Source of the DNA: Pisaster brevispinus | Taxonomy: Eukaryota; Echinodermata; Asteroidea; Forcipulatida; Asteriidae | Assembly (NCBI GenBank): GCA_023634235.1 | Contig: JAMKCF010000126.1 | Location: forward strand, 124,001-188,000 | DNA: 64,000 nt | Direction of reading: 5' to 3' | In this document: positions 26,301 through 32,549 of the stretch, in pieces | How the letters are laid out: the number at the start of each line of letters is the position of its first letter | Position numbering within the stretch: the stretch's first letter is position 1 | Notes under the pieces: generated by a model | The model's input: the letters and a program-made list of their open reading frames with translations, nothing else | The model's database searches: none | Told to the model about the DNA's origin: nothing | Translations under genes and position numbers: made by a program

Positions 26301-27648
26301 TAGAACTCATACATAAATAACTTGTAGTGCCTAAACTTTCATTTCTTGAAGTTAAAATTTTCATGTAATGTCCACCTTTCCATGGAATTGCCCTTATTAT
26401 ACACTAATGAAAATATTGCTTGGTGAGCTTGCTCTATAGACTTTTATCATGCTGCCACCATCTTGGTCATGTTTTCTGTATCCAATAACACTACAGTAAT
26501 GAATGCTAATATTCATTGTACAAAAAGGAACCAGACTATTTCTCCTTCCAGCCTCGCTTTGGCTACATGTACATTGATTTGAATGAGAGAAAATCAAGGC
26601 GGTCGCACTATGATAAAGGTCTATTGTGAGCCTAAACTAGACCCAGTAGCTGGGGCGCTGTACTCTTTAAAAAAAAAAGACATTGAGACCGAATATGTCA
26701 AATTAATTTTTAAGAAGTACACCGCCCCAGTTACTGAGTCTAAGTCAAAACTATGCCCTTGCCCTATGCCTTAACCTAATGTATGCTATGGTTCGTAGTA
26801 AATCTATTTAACTGTCTGGAGGATCGAGGGATACAATTATCGCAAACAGTTCATGCAGCAAGCAATACTTAAAAAATAAAATTAAATCATGGAATTTACC
26901 AATTGATATTAAAGTTGAGTAATAAATTATTACCATTTATTTAATATTTTTTCCACATCCAGGGCCCAAGTTCATAGAGCTGCTTAAATAATTATTTAAC
27001 AATTTAAGCAAAAATGTGTCAAGATACAATATCAACCACAGATGTTATGTGACATGGTATTTTGGCAGGTAACCTTATTCTGGTGAGCATATTTTATTTT
27101 TTTAAATGCTTCAAAGTCTACAATTACTAATTATTTGTGCTTTAAACTAAAAGCAGCTCTATATTAAAATAATGCCAATCACTTTGTATGCATATTATTA
27201 TTAGAAAACTGTATCAAACATGACTTAAAAGACCAAAGTACATCATGTACATTGTAGGTTATCTATGATTCTATCTACTGTATATTTTAGAGTCGAGACA
27301 ACATGATGTTCATGCCAACTTGTGGGTGTGTTCTGGTCAACAAAATGCCTAAAAAATAAATGCCTATTCGACTGCATGACTTTTTAATGCTCACTTTTAA
27401 TTAGCCTACATGTAGCCCTACATATTATATCATTTATGTAGTTCACAACAAACCGTTTGCATAACTTTCTGCACACTAATGTAAATACTAATCTAGTCAG
27501 ACAGCACTACAAGAAGAATGCATTCCACTGAAGGTCGAATAGTTTAGTACTAACCTGCAAATTTGACAATGGCAAGTGGGTCTATCTTCCCAAACTTTTC
27601 AATGTTCGGCAGGTTCGTAGCATTTGAAACAACCACAGTTAACGACAT
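8460..27648 (-). CDS. Type I ferlin (dysferlin/myoferlin-like), N-terminal 346 residues, nine exons
   Basis: Ferlins are large multi-C2, tail-anchored membrane proteins that act in calcium-dependent membrane fusion and repair. Joining 27648-27555, 23726-23671, 23082-22991, 16728-16623, 15403-15310, 10887-10749, 10217-10022, 9533-9471 and 8657-8460 gives 1,038 nt with no stop. All introns are GT-AG and every exon phase matches its neighbour. C2A spans about residues 1-126 (MSLTVVVSNATNLP..., NPTWNE, VKDHEKIGRN). A Gly- and Asp/Glu-rich linker (about 130-194) and a basic patch RKKKKRR (198-204) follow. C2B spans about 212-346 (DFQVRIKVWEARQL, YNFHASPAELFDDV, GTVYEADNHCILNKWLLLSN, GDEAT). The KWLLLS...GYI...GDEAT end is typical of the dysferlin/myoferlin branch, more so than of otoferlin. 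The rest of the gene (usually about 2,000 residues in all) lies left of the window. The start was chosen because it begins C2A directly and has A at -3. I leave the symbol blank because orthology to DYSF or MYOF cannot be decided. Confidence 0.93.
9061..9290 (-). pseudogene. Decayed LINE (L2-like) polymerase C-terminus
   Basis: On the minus strand one frame reads PRTASLWNSLP (about 9178-9210) and the next frame continues CFPPSYNLDCFKRNINSYLQ. Together they are the WNSLP...FPxxYxLxxFKRxxNxYL ending typical of L2-like LINEs, broken by a frameshift and a stop after SLP. It lies in ferlin intron 8 between coding exons, same strand as the host gene. Confidence 0.65.
9471..9533 (-). CDS. Ferlin exon 8 (residues 260-280, C2B)
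   Basis: A 63-nt exon encoding VFFYNFHASPAELFDDVIDF plus Q, a characteristic ferlin C2B segment. Acceptor GTTACAG, donor GTAAAT, phase 0 at both ends. Confidence 0.96.
9650..9935 (+). repeat. Dispersed repeat, copy 2 (related to 7388-7605), internally repeated
   Basis: Contains GCAACCATTCAAATGCACTG and GGTTGTGTATGGTGACACAC, then two blocks ending ACAGACAGTA(A/G) and GGTCAGACAGTAGGG, each preceded by CATT(C/T)AAAACCACAG. It is the second of two related copies within 2.5 kb. Lies in ferlin introns 7-8; does not overlap an exon after exon 8. Confidence 0.5.
10022..10217 (-). CDS. Ferlin exon 7 (residues 194-259, first half of C2B)
   Basis: Begins IAGIRKKKKRRGKLSKKPQD, then FQVRIKVWEARQLAGGNIHP and VCKVTVSNQTKMTRVKKSTN, ending RPYWDE. 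A strong acceptor (TCCTCTATTCAG) fixes the start and excludes the in-frame ATG (METFAL...) upstream, which lies in the intron. Loop 1 reads GGNIHPVCK: the aspartates needed for calcium are absent, as in other ferlin C2B domains. Confidence 0.96.
10749..10887 (-). CDS. Ferlin exon 6 (residues 148-193, acidic/Gly linker)
   Basis: Encodes AAADGDADEGDEDEDEDGGG followed by alternating Gly runs and DE pairs and a final run of about eleven Gly. The exon is almost entirely GAN and GGN codons. It is assigned because it is open, joins exons 5 and 7 in phase (G|CT and AT|T), and has a good donor (AT|GTAAGT). The acceptor is less certain: CACTAG (10888) or the in-frame CTGCAG six bases downstream both work, removing or keeping two residues. 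Confidence 0.8.
11017..11229. mobile_element. Small TIR element with a 71-bp internal duplication of its right end
   Basis: The left end AGGCCGTATTCGAATTGGCA (about 11017) and the reverse complement of its right end (about 11120-11158) pair imperfectly over about 38 bp around GCTACAGCT(T/A)CGGCTA. The right arm plus flank (11088-11158) is repeated exactly in tandem at 11159-11229, so the inverted repeat has one left arm and two right arms. Non-coding. Confidence 0.65.
11511..12488. mobile_element. Non-autonomous DNA transposon, 16-bp perfect TIRs, 6-bp TSD
   Basis: CAGTCCTTCTGATTTG at 11511-11526 is the exact reverse complement of 12473-12488, and the element is flanked by CATGTA on both sides (11505-11510 and 12489-12494). 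Sub-terminal sequences are also related: AGGCGTGCGATCG after the left end, and several CACACGCCT/AGGTGTG(C/T) words on both sides. The 978-bp interior has no recognisable transposase. Contains clustered CGATCG/GATCGTTC words (about 11755-11770 and 12000-12020). Confidence 0.8.
12859..13059. mobile_element. MITE with perfect 16-bp TIRs CAGGGCCCAATTTCAT
   Basis: The left terminus CAGGGCCCAATTTCAT is the exact reverse complement of the right terminus (13044-13059). Internal words recur in its relatives: GCACAAAAAGTAGCTAAGC, TTACCAGCCAAA, a GTGACTGGTAT block and TTCTGCTTA. About 201 bp, no ORF. This is the best-preserved member of a family with copies at about 19907-20110, 21763-21964 and 26960-27165, plus fragments. 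Confidence 0.8.
13484..14228 (+). repeat. Pair of direct repeats about 660 bp apart
   Basis: TATGACC(C/A)(A/G)GTCTCAAAA at 13484 and 14144 is followed in both by AAGTTGGGG...GTGATAAGTC(T/C)GAACT and AATTATCTTGTAA. The copies differ by an expansion of the G tract (14180-14195). Origin unknown. Confidence 0.75.
14650..14790. repeat. Imperfect long inverted repeat
   Basis: GCCATGCTGGAG at about 14653 is matched by CTCCAGCATGGC at about 14770, with patchy complementarity between them (CGCATGTGTG.. against ..GTGCGCATGTAC, and two GTACCAT words). It could fold into a hairpin of about 60-bp arms; probably a decayed MITE. Confidence 0.5.
15310..15403 (-). CDS. Ferlin exon 5 (residues 117-147, end of C2A and Gly run)
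   Basis: Begins GEIALQIKYAPPPGAEGPAK, closing C2A, and then runs into eight consecutive Gly codons (GGN repeat) before ASA. Acceptor TTTACAG, donor GTAAGA. The Gly tract is the start of the low-complexity linker. Confidence 0.92.
16072..16234. repeat. Repeat fragments: SINE head piece and MITE half
   Basis: 16072-16112 (CACTAGAGCGGGACATGAAC then CTCCGGATTA) is a fragment of the tRNA-derived family seen at 24130-24560. 16180-16234 (AAGCTACTTTTTGTGCTTCA...ATGAAATTGGGCCCTG) is one half of the CAGGGCCC MITE family. Both are in ferlin intron 4. Confidence 0.55.
16623..16728 (-). CDS. Ferlin exon 4 (residues 81-116, C2A)
   Basis: Encodes LLGTTTIPLRDLLQSKSGSL then NSTWKLLDGNKRPTT, the last-but-one C2A strands, comparable to the FLGEAKVPLREVL region of dysferlin. 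Acceptor AATACAG, donor GTAACT. Intron 3 upstream is 6.3 kb. Confidence 0.94.
18955..19325 (+). mobile_element. tRNA-derived SINE with (TTA)n tail
   Basis: The head has a Leu/Ser-tRNA-like box A (TTGGCCGAGCGGTTTAGAGC, about 18957-18976) and box B (GGGTTCAGATCCCGG, 19015-19029). A tRNA-unrelated body follows (CTTGAGCAAGACAATTAACT...AGTAAATGGGTACC...AATTGCGCTATA), ending in a TTATTATTA run at 19305-19325. The plus-strand copy looks near full length, about 370 bp. A cousin lies at 3250-3570 on the minus strand. Confidence 0.85.
19765..19870 (+). repeat. Dispersed GGCCTGGAATTACAC-type repeat, copy 1
   Basis: AAGCCTGGAATTACACAAGG, then CTATGGCCACTACTGCCCTGGTCTTG and, after a C run, AAAAGTTTCCTATAGATTTTAAG. 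It aligns block by block with 21060-21180. Confidence 0.6.
19907..20110. mobile_element. Diverged CAGGGCCC-family MITE
   Basis: Starts CCTGGGCCCAAGCC and ends near GACATTGGGCCGGGGCCTG. The interior retains CTTACCAGAATAATGTTACC, AGCCAAATTACC, a TGACTGGTAT block and TTCTGCTTAGCA, in the same order as the copy at 12859-13059. Confidence 0.65.
20570..20966 (+). repeat. Diverged direct duplication about 310 bp apart
   Basis: GGGTGTGTACTG(C)...GCAGTCAA(A)TACACTGTAG and CT(A/G)AAGGACACACA occur at about 20575-20618 and 20878-20935, each followed by a AGAGCTGC(A)GG(C) word (20668, 20993). The second copy runs into the dispersed repeat at 21020. Confidence 0.65.
21020..21180 (+). repeat. Dispersed GGCCTGGAATTACAC-type repeat, copy 2
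   Basis: Contains GCAGGCCTGGAATTACACTG, GGCCATGGCCTCTGTTGCGC, CTGGTCTTGGCC, CCCCTTCCAAAGTTTC and TTTTCCAATGGAACTGCCCT. A third, more decayed copy is at about 22195-22345 (GGCCTGGATAC...TCTCTGTTGCCCTTGGTC...GGTGCCCTTTACCAAGG). The frames that cross these copies are chance. Confidence 0.65.
21763..21964. mobile_element. CAGGGCCC-family MITE
   Basis: Left end CAGGGCCCAATTTCATC; right end TTTGAAACTGGGCCCAG. The internal blocks GCACAAAAAGTAGCTAAGCG, TTCTTACCAGAATAAGGTTA, CCAGCCAAAATACC, GTGACTGGTATCCTGC and TTGCTTAGCA match the sister copies. About 202 bp, nearly the same length as 12859-13059. Confidence 0.75.
22195..22345 (+). repeat. Dispersed GGCCTGGAATTACAC-type repeat, copy 3
   Basis: AGGCCTGGATACTTCACGGA, then TCTCTGTTGCCCTTGGTCAT, TACCCCTTGAAATGTTCC and GGTGCCCTTTACCAAGGAG follow the block order of the copy at 21020. 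Confidence 0.55.
22540..22700 (+). mobile_element. Possible tRNA-derived SINE fragment
   Basis: A box B-like CCCCGGTTCAAATCCCACTT (about 22623-22642) follows a degenerate tRNA-like stretch, and the body runs through a CCCCAGTTGGGGTTTTTCCT region. Box A is not convincing. At about 22830 a different repeat begins (GGGCTCGATTTCACAAAGCA). Confidence 0.4.
22991..23082 (-). CDS. Ferlin exon 3 (residues 51-81, C2A)
   Basis: Encodes TFTWDLKGKPLTSADSLEVE then VKDHEKIGRN. Asp73 in VKDHE corresponds to the loop 3 calcium-ligand position in ferlin C2A. Acceptor TTTGACAG, donor GTGAGT. Ends two bases into Arg81. Confidence 0.95.
23671..23726 (-). CDS. Ferlin exon 2 (residues 32-50, C2A)
   Basis: Completes Gly32 and adds SKNETKKISDELNPTWNE; the NPxWNE block is a C2 hallmark. 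Acceptor TTAG|GTTC, donor GAG|GTAAGG. Only 56 nt long. Confidence 0.93.
24127..24245 (-). mobile_element. tRNA-derived SINE head, copy 1
   Basis: On the minus strand: a box A-like TAGAGCTCTCAGTTGGTAGA, then GTGCCGGCACATTAAACCGG and a box B-like GGTTCAAATC, ending in a TCTTTGTTCTACCCCAAATT tail. Box A has a two-base insertion relative to AGCTCAGTTGG. Confidence 0.65.
24450..24560 (-). mobile_element. tRNA-derived SINE head, copy 2
   Basis: Same family and orientation as 24127-24245: GTAGCTCAGTTGGTAGAGCG (box A), CCAGCACGTCAAACTTGGTT, TTCGAATCCCACT (box B) and the tail TTTGTTCTAAACCCCAAATT. The D/anticodon region is internally deleted. Confidence 0.65.
24908..26393. mobile_element. DNA transposon (element 2), 14-bp TIRs, eight internal GGTAACTCGCGTTAC motifs
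   Basis: GGGCAATTCCATGG (24908-24921) is the exact reverse complement of 26380-26393, and both sides are flanked by TTAT (24904-24907, 26394-26397), a probable 4-bp target duplication. The 1,486-bp interior has eight copies of GGTAACTCGCGTTAC or close variants: 24920, 25103, 25291, 25306, 25820, 25839, 25856 and 26021. Each has GTAAC...GTTAC arms around a TCGC-like centre; two are back to back at 25291-25320 and three at 25820-25870. No transposase frame is visible, so it is non-autonomous. Its right end matches that of element 1 (CCRTGGAAYTGCCC). Confidence 0.8.
26960..27165. mobile_element. CAGGGCCC-family MITE, decayed right end
   Basis: Left end CAGGGCCCAAGTTCATAGAG; interior GTGACATGGTATTTTGGCAG, GTAACCTTATTCTGGTGAGC (the reverse of the CTTACCAGAATAAGGTTACC block); right end decays at about AAAGCAGCTCTAT. 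Relative to 12859-13059 this copy is inverted. Confidence 0.6.
27555..27648 (-). CDS. Ferlin exon 1 (residues 1-31, start of C2A)
   Basis: Encodes MSLTVVVSNATNLPNIEKFG and then KIDPLAIVKFA, the first strands and calcium loop 1 of C2A, with Asp23 as a likely ligand (inferred from the position of Asp in dysferlin C2A). The donor is GCAG|GTTAGT. It ends in phase 1 (one base of a Gly codon). Intron 1 is 3.8 kb and contains element 2. Confidence 0.92.
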
Positions 27649-28150
27649 CTTGCTGCTGTTGGAGTGTGTGTAGAGCCTCGCACGCTTGCCGTGCTCTGGG
27701 CTCAACTTCAAGAGCAGAAGGCAAGTTTTTCACCACCAGTCCGGTCCAAAACAACTTCACGAAGAAGACGGCTCACCTACAAGAACAGTCCGTGCCGTCG
27801 AACCTGGAAGCAAGTCAAAGAATCCACTGTCGTCTGGGGCAAATTAGAACTTATGGAGCAAACGATAAATTGCAACAATTCCCCCAAACTTTGCCAACAA
27901 GCCTACCCCAAACCTCCAACTCGACTTGCTGCCCGTGCTACCCCGATGCACACATGACCGCGCGAACTCGCTGGTACAAGTGAAACAGCCCACACAACAT
28001 ACATGTACATGTACACTGCATGCAGCATCACACCCCCAACTCAATTAGTGCATGCACAAAATGATGCAGCCTAGGTTCCACACAACACACATCGTCGGGC
28101 CCACGCACTATAACCCCACCCATTTTTAATCAAAATAAGTGCACAAGAGG
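27649..28150 (-). promoter_or_regulatory. Ferlin 5' UTR and likely promoter region
   Basis: Immediately upstream of the ferlin ATG the sequence is richer in G+C and CpG than the flanks up to about 28110, which suits a promoter/5' UTR. No TATA box or clear initiator was identified, and a 5' non-coding exon further right cannot be excluded. The context of the start is GCAAGATGTCG. Open frames on the plus strand here (27624-27983) run antisense to exon 1 and its leader and have no homology I recognise. Confidence 0.45.
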
Positions 28151-29742
28151 GCGTTGTTTCGCAAAAAGAGTTAACTTTGCTGCGGGGGCCGAAAACTTTT
28201 CAAGTTTTTGCAGGGGATAAAAAAACTGTACTTTTATTTTGCACATCCATCACTCTTAATGTCGTTCTACCATGTGAGGGAACAGTTTATACGACGAGTT
28301 TCAACCTTTATACTCGAGAGATAATGTTACCGGTTTTATGACGATTTTTAACAGAATTAAAGGGGGAAAGGTCAGCTAGTTGTAGGATAAAATCGCGATC
28401 GAAGTGGGGCTTTTTAAAATTAAATTTTGACTATAATATAATCACACTATTAAAAATAATAATAATAACAATGAAATATGAAAGAAATGGAGAGATTTTT
28501 GTTATTGTTAGGTTAGTTAATTTTCATGATAAAAACAAAAATACCAAATCGGTGATTATTGGTCTATAGTTAGTTGATGAAGAATCTCGTATTTAGAAGA
28601 AAAACAATTATTTTTATTTGTTTTTACTCTGATGGCCACAATTTTTTGCTTAGCAGAAAATTATTAAGCAATATTTTGCAGACAATATTATTTTCTGCTT
28701 AAGTAGCCCAATGATATTGGACCCTGATTGGAACCCTCTTCATGACAAACAAGCTACCCCACATATACTTTTAACTTGATTGGAGCCTTCCTCTCCCAAT
28801 AAGGATCAGTGGTTTCAAATCAGGAAATTTCGGGTTATACTGAACTACCCAAAATGGAATAGGGCCTAACCTGTAATTCTACTCTGAACGGAATCTTCAT
28901 GTTGGGGAAATAACCCTGAGGTGAAAAACCCATGGCTTGGATTGTGTCTTCATTTTCAAAAATTCACCCCCCCCCCCCCCCCCATCACCGCAGACCTGGT
29001 TACGGGCCTGAACCAGTTACAAACCCCGCTCATATTTCATTGAATGCGAAAGGAAATTGACGCCACATCCGCAAAGAACGTTTCTCTCATGTTGAAATGT
29101 GCCCAACTCCTGCGGAACATCCACTGTGGCATAAATTAATTCACTTCGTACTCGCTTTATGAACCGGGTTTTATCCCTTAAAAAATATTTCAAACCAAAC
29201 CCATTTTATCAAGTGACAATCAGTTAGGGGTTTCTGCACATACATGCAATTAATATTACTTTTTTTTGCAATTTAACCCTCCTACTATCTGATCATTTAC
29301 CATGAAGACTGAATATCAGAGGCATAATTTTGGGCGCAAAAGAGGTGGGGTGTGTAGTTCCCTTTAGATTTGTACAAGGCCCTTTCCTTGAATGCAATCC
29401 CTCTGAAGACTTGTACGGATGCGTATATCTGGCGGCCACCTTGGATTTTGTCTGTTTTTAAGAAAACATTTTTATTATTGATGAAATATTTTTCAGCATG
29501 CTAATTTCATTTTTTTTTTTTTTTTTTTTTTGGGGGGGGGAAGAAATACCAAGAAGTACTATATAACTATCATCCAGGTCTCATTATTGCTTCCAGGGTG
29601 CCAAAAGTCAGTGTTATTTAAGTGGGGGAAAATGAACAAGTTTGCAAAACCTTAGGCATATATACTATTATGGGGAAAAATACGGGACATTAACAGTAAA
29701 AATGTTACTTTGACCCCAAATTGGCAAAAAGTACCACACGAG
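28151..29742. other. Intergenic sequence, mostly unassigned
   Basis: Contains a half MITE of the CAGGGCCC family (28640-28723, with TGCTTAGCAGAAAATTATTA and a GATATTGGACCCTG end), a C run at about 28968-28983, and a T run followed by G (about 29510-29540). No coding signal seen. Confidence 0.55.
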
Positions 29743-29984
29743 TACACTGCAAAAACTGGGGGTGCTAAAATTGACACCATGGTGTTGTCACATAGATACC
29801 GAAAATAAAATAAAAGCTTACAACATAGGCCGGTGTTGAAATTATACTAATTTCTGCCAACAAAATTAAACTGGTGTTATTTTAATACCCTGTCAATATT
29901 GTTAAGTTTGATTCTCTCTTGGGTATATGTACATGTGACAACACTCATGGTGTCAATGTTAACACTCCATATTTTGTACTGTAG
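29743..29984. mobile_element. MITE with long imperfect TIRs (about 50 bp)
   Basis: The left arm ACTGCAAAAACTGGGGGTGC, TAAAATTGACACCATGGTGT, TGTCACAT pairs with the reverse complement of the right arm, which reads ACAGTACAAAATATGGAGTG, TTAACATTGACACCATGAGT, GTTGTCACATGT. About 242 bp, no ORF. It lies about 2.1 kb upstream of the ferlin start codon. Confidence 0.7.
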
Positions 29985-32549
29985 GAGGCCTAAACAAAAG
30001 GGGGCCCTGGCACGACAAACTCCGGTGAAACTGCTGAGTTCGGAAGACTTTGATCCAGCATGAATAATATTGTAACTTAAGAATTTAGGTTCAATCTATG
30101 ATTTAAATGTTGTATTACTTCCATTTGTTTGGGAGATGGCTTTGCCTAGAAAACCGGGCACCTGGTATGCCTATGCCAGTGCAACTTATGGGGGCAAGCG
30201 CCTAGCGAGGCATGAACTCCTTAGCGAGAACTCATGCGAAGTTCCTGATTAATTTGACTTAACTTTTTGACAAAATGTTCAGTACGTGAATTTTCCATCA
30301 GCCAAAATCTCCGAAGTTTACTCCCTGAATTTCGCTGTGACTCTCATTAGCTGTTCTTGATCGGTTATGTAGTTGTAACATAAAAACAATAAACATTCAC
30401 CCTGGAACCCACTTCCCTAAGGCCAGTGATCCTGACCCACAAGCCTACTGCTGGTGTCAAATAACAGAAAATAAATGTCGAAGAGCAGAAAGAAAGTCCT
30501 ACTCTTTCTCATTCGATTCCTAAATATACATTTGGTCGATTTTTATGATTCAAAGTTGCTTTCATAGTAACATTTAACACCTTTTCCCAATACTTCGCAT
30601 TATAAACATGAACCTGTGAAATGTTGTATTGTATCAGTAAATTCGCAGTCAGTGACGCCCTGAACTATCTATTTACACGCCTCACGAACTTTTGATCAGA
30701 TAAGAAAGATGTGTTGAAAACTGCTCATTCTCAAACCGGTAAGTATACCCATGGAGGCCCGAGTTTGTCATAGGCAAACTCGGTCTGCTTTTCCGTGATT
30801 CAGTATTGTGTTTTAGATCCACATGGTATTTTAAACATTTGCATTATATAACACCAAGTATCTAGAAGATGATCAGAGTCCTTACGCTATGATCCGACGT
30901 GGATCGGCGTGTCTCGTGACTGGAGGATGAATTGCTGTGCTTGAATAAGTGGACACCTGTATCACCATGCAAATGTAGTTTTGTTTGACAAAAAGACCCA
31001 AACTCTTCTGTTATGTAAACTACAGTTGTGTTAACTATGTAAAACCGATTGTTCATAACGATTATGCTAGTCTTAGGCCTAATTCGGTATTTCATCGTAC
31101 CTGCTGACAAAAGATCGCACCAGCTCTGCGAGATGCAAGGTAGGGAACTGAAGCTCCCCTACCGTTGGAATGTGTGTAACGCTTGGAAGCCACGTCGGTA
31201 AGCAAGTATTTTGTTATATAATTATTTATAGCAATGATCAATATCTGCATCACTACCTCCATGGTCTGCACTTATCTATTGTTACATCCAGGGAGCTACC
31301 AAATGAAAAGGCGCCCAGTACATACTTCACATTACGGAACGAGCTCCATATCTTGCGCCTGATGCACAGAAGGACCTTTGCTGCCCTGACCACACTCATA
31401 AATGCACATACTGTAATGTCAAACGCCGTTACAGGCCTACCACACCCATGTCTCCATTTTATTGTAAAGTTCGCTGATAGAATATTCCGACTGAAGAGCG
31501 ACACGGTGCATGGGATACATATTTAGCTTTTGAACAGTTTAAATGCTAGTGTGACGAAAGGTTCAATTCCATTTTAACGCCAAAAACAGAGATAAATTTA
31601 AAATAAGCATAACGAAAGCTAGATTGTTCCGGACAAGGCAAAATTTGCTTTGGGCAACAAATCTGACCCTGACTCGACGATTGAAGCGCAAAAAGAAAAT
31701 TCATTTCGTCAGTGGAAGCAAGGCTGTTGGGTGGTGATCGCAAAAATGGAGAAGAAAGGCACCGCACACCTACCTTCAGAGTAGCAAAAAACCGTCAGCA
31801 CCGAAGTGGAACAGGCATTGAATGACCTAGATAGCCGAAAACGCAAGAGACGAGATCTGTATCTGACTCAACATCGCATCTTTCTGATCGTCGGCTTTTT
31901 CGAGGTAGGCCTACACGTACTATTTTATACCCCTTTTCAGTTGCATCATTGCGCATGCAAGCCTATTATGTAAATTCTATGCAGTATTTATGAATTGAAG
32001 ATGTAGGTCTGATTTGTGGCCGATTTGACCCGATTTTTTAAATTTAAATTGTTAATACCGAGACGTTTATAAACTCAAGAAAGTTGCAAGCTTTCAGTGG
32101 AAGGTAATACACTCGCACAAATCCGCCAATGCATTCAGCCTAGTAATAGTTTTAATTGGAAACTAAAAGTGAATTGTCCTGAAACTTAAATCACGTCAAT
32201 CAACCATGCACCAACTAGACTAGGAGCACGGACCATAAAAAAATGTGGGTGCTCAACTCTCACTACATCTAAGGTTTGATTGCTTTAATTGGTAGAATAG
32301 ACCAACTAGAACATCTCTAGGTAGTATGTGGTCTCAAATTGTGGTATCAAATTAGCGCTGCACTCAAAAATTAATTTAAAAAATGAATTTAATAAAAATA
32401 TAAAACAAATTAAATGAAGATAAGATTGACACAATGCTAGGATATAAATATCACTTCTTTTCAACAAATGACGCTGTACAAATTTAATAAGCCGAATCCT
32501 TCATTTCGGGCTCAAGAAATTATTTCGTGTATTTCGTGCTCAAAAAATA
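29985..32549. other. Intergenic sequence left of the satellite array; weak coding hints only
   Basis: Open frames of 73-118 codons occur on both strands (30862-31110 minus, 31170-31526 plus, 31546-31767 minus) without recognisable domains. On the plus strand a frame at about 31782-31903 (QKTVSTEVEQALNDLD, SRKRKRRDLYLTQHRIF) ends at a possible donor (GAG|GTAGGC) but has no start codon and no good acceptor. 32000-32549 is AT-rich and unassigned; near its right end GAAATTATTTCGTG (32515-32528) resembles a piece of the array monomer. Confidence 0.45.
30759..30783. repeat. Perfect 9-bp hairpin
   Basis: CCGAGTTTG (30759-30767) and CAAACTCGG (30775-30783) with a 7-nt loop. It is isolated, with no T run after it, so not evidence for a terminator. 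Confidence 0.6.

Larger units (their letters stand above)
23727..27554 (-). other. Ferlin intron 1 and its repeat content
   Basis: The intron is 3.8 kb and holds two SINE heads, element 2 and a MITE. 26400-26950 and 27190-27540 are unassigned AT-rich sequence. Confidence 0.7.

Noticed and set aside
27624..27983. 119-codon plus-strand frame at the ferlin start
   Set aside because: Overlaps exon 1 and leader in antisense; codon openness is explained by GC content, and no domain is seen.
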